Source: Streptomyces phaeofaciens
GTDB taxonomy: Bacteria > Actinomycetota > Actinomycetes > Streptomycetales > Streptomycetaceae
Assembly: GCF_014648915.1 (NCBI RefSeq)
Contig: NZ_BMSA01000011.1
Span: forward strand, 186,001-250,000
DNA: 64,000 nucleotides
Direction: 5' to 3'
Shown here: piece after piece, positions 61,173 to 64,000 of the stretch
How the letters are laid out: every line of letters begins with the position of its first letter
Position numbering within the stretch: the stretch's first letter is position 1
Translations under genes and position numbers: made by a program
Notes under the pieces: model-generated
What the model was told of the DNA's origin: nothing
The model's input: only the letters and a program-made list of their open reading frames with translations
Database searches by the model: none

Positions 61173-62435
61173 ATGCTCTCTTCCGCCGCGTCCTCCGCCG
61201 GTCTGTCTCGTGCGTATCTCATGCGGGCGGCCGACGCCCTGGCCAGTGCGACGGCCACCTACGCGATCCCGCTCCTGGTCCTGGTCACCACCGGTTCAAC
61301 CGCCTTGACGGGTCTGGCCTTTCTCCTGGAGTGGGTGCCTCGGCTGGGTGCCTTCGCCTTCTCCGGCTCGCTGGTCGACCGGTGGGGTGCCGGTCTCGTC
61401 TTTCGGATGTCGAACCTGGTGCGCGCCACCGTGGTCGCGCTGGTCGGCGGCCTTCTGTTCGCCCTGCCGAGCGCGGGGGCGGTGACGACCGGTGTCGTGC
61501 TGGTCTTCGGCGCGGTCTCGGGCCTGCTCGCGGAGGTCTCCTTCGTCGCGGTGGAGACGCTGGGTGCGGAGACGAGCCGCCGGATGGGTGGGCAGGCCCA
61601 CCGCGTGCAGGCCGTACAGACCGGCATCGACCAGGGTGCGGTGCTCGTCGGCCCGCTCCTGGGAGGCGTGCTGCTGCTGCTGTCGCCCGTCGTGCTGCTG
61701 GCCGTCGTCGCATTGCTGGCCATGATCGCCGCCGTGAGCTCATCGGGGGACGTGAACGGGGCGGAGCGCAGTGCGGTGTCCAGCCGTCTGCGGACCGGGT
61801 GGGCGACGTTCCGCCGTACGCCGGCGCTCGTCTGGCTGATCGGTGGGCTCGCTGCCTCCAACCTGGCCACGGGGTTGCTGCAGGCTGCCGCCCCGATCAC
61901 GGTCGTCCGCCACTTCCACGCCTCGACCGCGGCCGTGGGGGCGGTATGGAGTGCTGCGGCCGTGGCCTCCCTGGTCGCCGTGTGGGGCAGCCGCCGTGCG
62001 ATCGACCGCTTCGGCATCTGGTGGGTCGGCGTGGTGTCGGCCGCCGCCGCCACGGTGGCGTGCCTGGCGACCGCGCTGGCGCCGTCCTTCGCCGTGTACA
62101 CGGTGACGGTGGCGGTGGTCATGGCGGGCGAGGGCGTCATGGTCGTCGTCCTGCGCACGCTGCGTTCCCGGCTCATCCCGGCCCAGGCGTATGGCTCCAC
62201 GCTCGCGGTGACGATGATCCTGGTGCTGCTGCCGCTTCCGCTGGCCGACGCCCTGGTCGCGGTCGTCCCCGCCTCCGGCCTGCCGCACCTGCTCCTCGGC
62301 TGCGCCGCCGTTCAGGGCCTGGCACTGACTGCGTGCTTCGCCGGCCTGCGCCGGCACCAGGACGCCTGCGAACCGCCCCGCCCAACGGCCCCGGCGCATC
62401 GCGAGGAGACCTCCTCCCCCGTGGGCGTCCTGTGA
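61173..62435 (+). CDS. MFS transporter
   Basis: The protein has 420 residues with 12 predicted helices in two halves. The loop GSLVDRWGAGLVFRMSNLVR between helices 2 and 3 is the usual MFS motif, and WGSRRAIDRFGIWWVG is its counterpart in the second half. It resembles the antibiotic or macrolide efflux branch (MFS_3). The substrate is unknown. It directly precedes an ATP-grasp ligase gene, so it may export that enzyme's product or confer resistance. Both look like cargo of the mobile element. Confidence 0.85.
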   Translation: MLSSAASSAGLSRAYLMRAADALASATATYAIPLLVLVTTGSTALTGLAFLLEWVPRLGAFAFSGSLVDRWGAGLVFRMSNLVRATVVALVGGLLFALPSAGAVTTGVVLVFGAVSGLLAEVSFVAVETLGAETSRRMGGQAHRVQAVQTGIDQGAVLVGPLLGGVLLLLSPVVLLAVVALLAMIAAVSSSGDVNGAERSAVSSRLRTGWATFRRTPALVWLIGGLAASNLATGLLQAAAPITVVRHFHASTAAVGAVWSAAAVASLVAVWGSRRAIDRFGIWWVGVVSAAAATVACLATALAPSFAVYTVTVAVVMAGEGVMVVVLRTLRSRLIPAQAYGSTLAVTMILVLLPLPLADALVAVVPASGLPHLLLGCAAVQGLALTACFAGLRRHQDACEPPRPTAPAHREETSSPVGVL

Positions 62436-62510
62436 CGGGCCGTTGAACGGCCTCGTACACCCTGCTCTTTCCCCTCCCCCTTTTCCCCTGACAGCCCTTA
62501 GGAGGCTCCC

Positions 62511-63743
62511 GTGCCCCGTTCCGCCCGTCCGCTTCTGATCATCGTCGGCGGCACCGATGCGGCATACCGCGGCTACTGCGTCGAGCGGGCCGCCGCCGCG
62601 TACCCGATCGCTCTGATCGACACCAAGCCGCCGTCCGAGCCGGGGTACCCGGTGGTCGACCACGAGGTCGTCGACACCCGCGATCCGCAGGCCGTGGTCG
62701 CCGCCGGCCTGGCGCTCGCCGGCCGCCATCTTGTCGCGGGCGTGGTGACCTGGGACGAGTACGCGCTCGTGCCAGCCGCCGAACTCGCCGCCCGCCTCGG
62801 GGTTCCCGGCAACAGCCCGCAGGCGATGACCGCCTGCCGGGACAAGGCGACCAGCCGCCGCCTGTTCGCCGAGCACGGCGTTCCCTCGGCGATCTCCACC
62901 CGGGTCGACACCCTCGCCGAGGCGACGCTCGCCGCGCGTCTGACCGGCTTCCCGGTCGTGCTCAAGCCCTCCTCCCACGCCGCCAGCATCGGCGTGGTCC
63001 GCGTCGACCGCGCGGAAGACCTCCCTTCCGCCTGGGAGTTCACCGCGTCCGGGGCCGGTGAACAGGGCCCCGAGGGCAGCGGGGTGCTGGTCGAGGAGTA
63101 CCTGTCCGGGCCGGAGATATCGGTGGAGTGCGTCACGCGGAACGGTGTCACCACCGCGCTGGCCGTGACCCGCAAGGAGGTCGGCTTCGCCCCGTACTTC
63201 GAGGAAGTCGGCCACGTCGTGGACGCGGGCGACCCGCTCCTGGACGAGGTCGCCCCCGTCGCCGCCCAGGCCGTCCGCGCCCTGGGGATCACCGCAGGCG
63301 TGCAGCACGTCGAGATCCGCCTCACCTCGTCCGGTCCACGGATCATCGAGGTCAACGCGCGGATCGGCGGCGATCTGATCGGCGAGCTGGTCCGCCTGGC
63401 CACCGGTCTCGACCTGCCCCGGATCGCGGCCGACGTCGCCTGCGGGAACGAGCCCGACCTGGCGCGCACGACGCACTCCACCGCCGCGATCGAAATCCTC
63501 TACCCGCCGGCCAGCGGGACCCTCTCCGCCCGAAGCCTTCAGGCCGCCCCGGGCCCGGAGTATCCGTGGCTGCACCAGGTGACCTGGTTCCGCGAGGCCG
63601 GCGAGCGAGTCGTGCTGCCGCCGGCGGGCGACCTCGACACGAGCCGGGTCGGATTCCTCGTCGTCACCGCCGACAGTCCCACCGCCGCGCGCAAGCGTCT
63701 CGCGTCCCTCGGCGACGGCCTGGTCCTGTCGGTCGCGCCGTGA
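62511..63743 (+). CDS. ATP-grasp domain ligase
   Basis: The protein has 410 residues. The ATP-grasp fold is complete: N-terminal LLIIVGGTDAAYRGYCVERA, ATP-binding lysines in FPVVLKPSSHAASIGVVRVD, VLVEEYLSGPEISVECVT, and the metal-binding IIEVNARIGGDLIGEL. It resembles the amino-acid ligases (BacD, carnosine-synthase-like) that join a carboxylate to an amine with ATP hydrolysis. AGGAGG precedes the GTG. Together with the MFS transporter it may form a small biosynthesis and export pair; this is inference. Confidence 0.85.
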   Translation: MPRSARPLLIIVGGTDAAYRGYCVERAAAAYPIALIDTKPPSEPGYPVVDHEVVDTRDPQAVVAAGLALAGRHLVAGVVTWDEYALVPAAELAARLGVPGNSPQAMTACRDKATSRRLFAEHGVPSAISTRVDTLAEATLAARLTGFPVVLKPSSHAASIGVVRVDRAEDLPSAWEFTASGAGEQGPEGSGVLVEEYLSGPEISVECVTRNGVTTALAVTRKEVGFAPYFEEVGHVVDAGDPLLDEVAPVAAQAVRALGITAGVQHVEIRLTSSGPRIIEVNARIGGDLIGELVRLATGLDLPRIAADVACGNEPDLARTTHSTAAIEILYPPASGTLSARSLQAAPGPEYPWLHQVTWFREAGERVVLPPAGDLDTSRVGFLVVTADSPTAARKRLASLGDGLVLSVAP

Positions 63744-63787
63744 CCCGGCCGCCGCGTTCCTCCGCCACGAGACCGGACTCGTCTCCT

Positions 63788-63813
63788 CGGGTGGGAGCAC
63801 GTGCTCCCACCCG
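63788..63813. other. 26-bp perfect palindrome upstream of the last gene
   Basis: CGGGTGGGAGCAC is followed directly by its exact complement, with no spacer. It lies 45 bp after the ATP-grasp stop and 30 bp before the next start. It could be a terminator-like hairpin or a repressor operator. Confidence 0.65.
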
Positions 63814-63843
63814 GCCCGTCAGCACCACCCTTCAGGAGGACCC

Positions 63844-64000
63844 GTGCCCGAGTACTACTCCAGCATCGGCGAGGCCATCGGCGCCGCGATGCAGCACAAC
63901 ATCCGGCTCGCCCACAGCGGCCGGAGGCCCATCGACGATCCGCCCCTTCAGGCCCGTCGTCTCCCGTCGGCCGCCGCCGACCCCTACTCCGTGCCGGGGA
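63844..64000 (+). CDS. 5' end of an unidentified protein
   Basis: A frame opens at the GTG with AGGAGG 4 bases upstream and runs off the window. The visible start reads VPEYYSSIGEAIGAAMQHN. It continues the plus-strand series of the mobile element. No family can be assigned from 52 residues. Confidence 0.6.
   Translation, partial: MPEYYSSIGEAIGAAMQHNIRLAHSGRRPIDDPPLQARRLPSAAADPYSVPG

Overview
The window is high-GC actinomycete DNA, almost certainly a Streptomyces chromosome. The signs are GC-rich third codon positions, many GTG starts with AGGAGG-type ribosome binding sites, a DUF2637 protein, an anti-sigma-type ATPase, a DmdR/IdeR-style iron box and an actinomycete-type conjugation cluster. 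All calls come from reading the sequence and from remembered family features; no database search was run.

Region 1 (1 to about 28.3 kb) looks like ordinary chromosome. It holds a lanthionine cyclase-like protein with a repetitive tail, then a purine-catabolism block: XdhC and an AzgA-type purine permease as one minus-strand unit, the three-subunit xanthine dehydrogenase operon as another, and a divergent PucR regulator. Next come a GntR/FCD regulator, an FhuF-like iron reductase under an iron box, a DUF2637 membrane protein, an anti-sigma-like ATPase, a secreted protein, a membrane-anchored HTH protein, a PoxB-type pyruvate oxidase, a PP2C-like protein that has lost metal-site residues, a TrmB/LuxR-type regulator and a DUF456 protein. 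An alkylation-repair pair (Ada/AlkA fusion and Ogt) and RsgA close the block. A MITE-like element of about 275 bp lies between the repair pair and rsgA.

Region 2 (about 28.5 to 47.4 kb) is a defence island, partly of visibly lower GC. It opens with a recombination directionality factor-like gene. It contains a canonical type I restriction-modification set (HsdM, HsdS, HsdR) in a tightly coupled minus-strand operon. That operon begins with an HTH-methylase-like protein and ends with a Ser/Thr kinase carrying a TPR-like tail and an unknown acidic protein. A second, 940-residue methylase-like protein converges on the operon, and a TIGR04141-type protein diverges from it. Both extra methylase-like proteins keep the SAM motif DPACG but have lost the NPPF catalytic motif. 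A NucS-like DUF5655 protein and a solitary beta-class DNA methyltransferase follow.

Region 3 (about 47.9 kb to the end) is a conjugative element module, all on the plus strand. It contains a peptidoglycan hydrolase (frameshifted here), a DUF6112 small membrane protein, a membrane-anchored transfer protein, a TrbL/VirB6-like protein, an SCO6880-type protein, a VirB4-like ATPase and several small proteins of unknown function. One of these small genes is split by a group II intron inserted in antisense orientation. Two cargo-like genes (MFS transporter, ATP-grasp ligase) and the start of another gene end the window. The RDF-like gene at 28.5 kb and the transfer genes suggest that regions 2 and 3 may be one integrative element. 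No integrase and no second end lie in the window.
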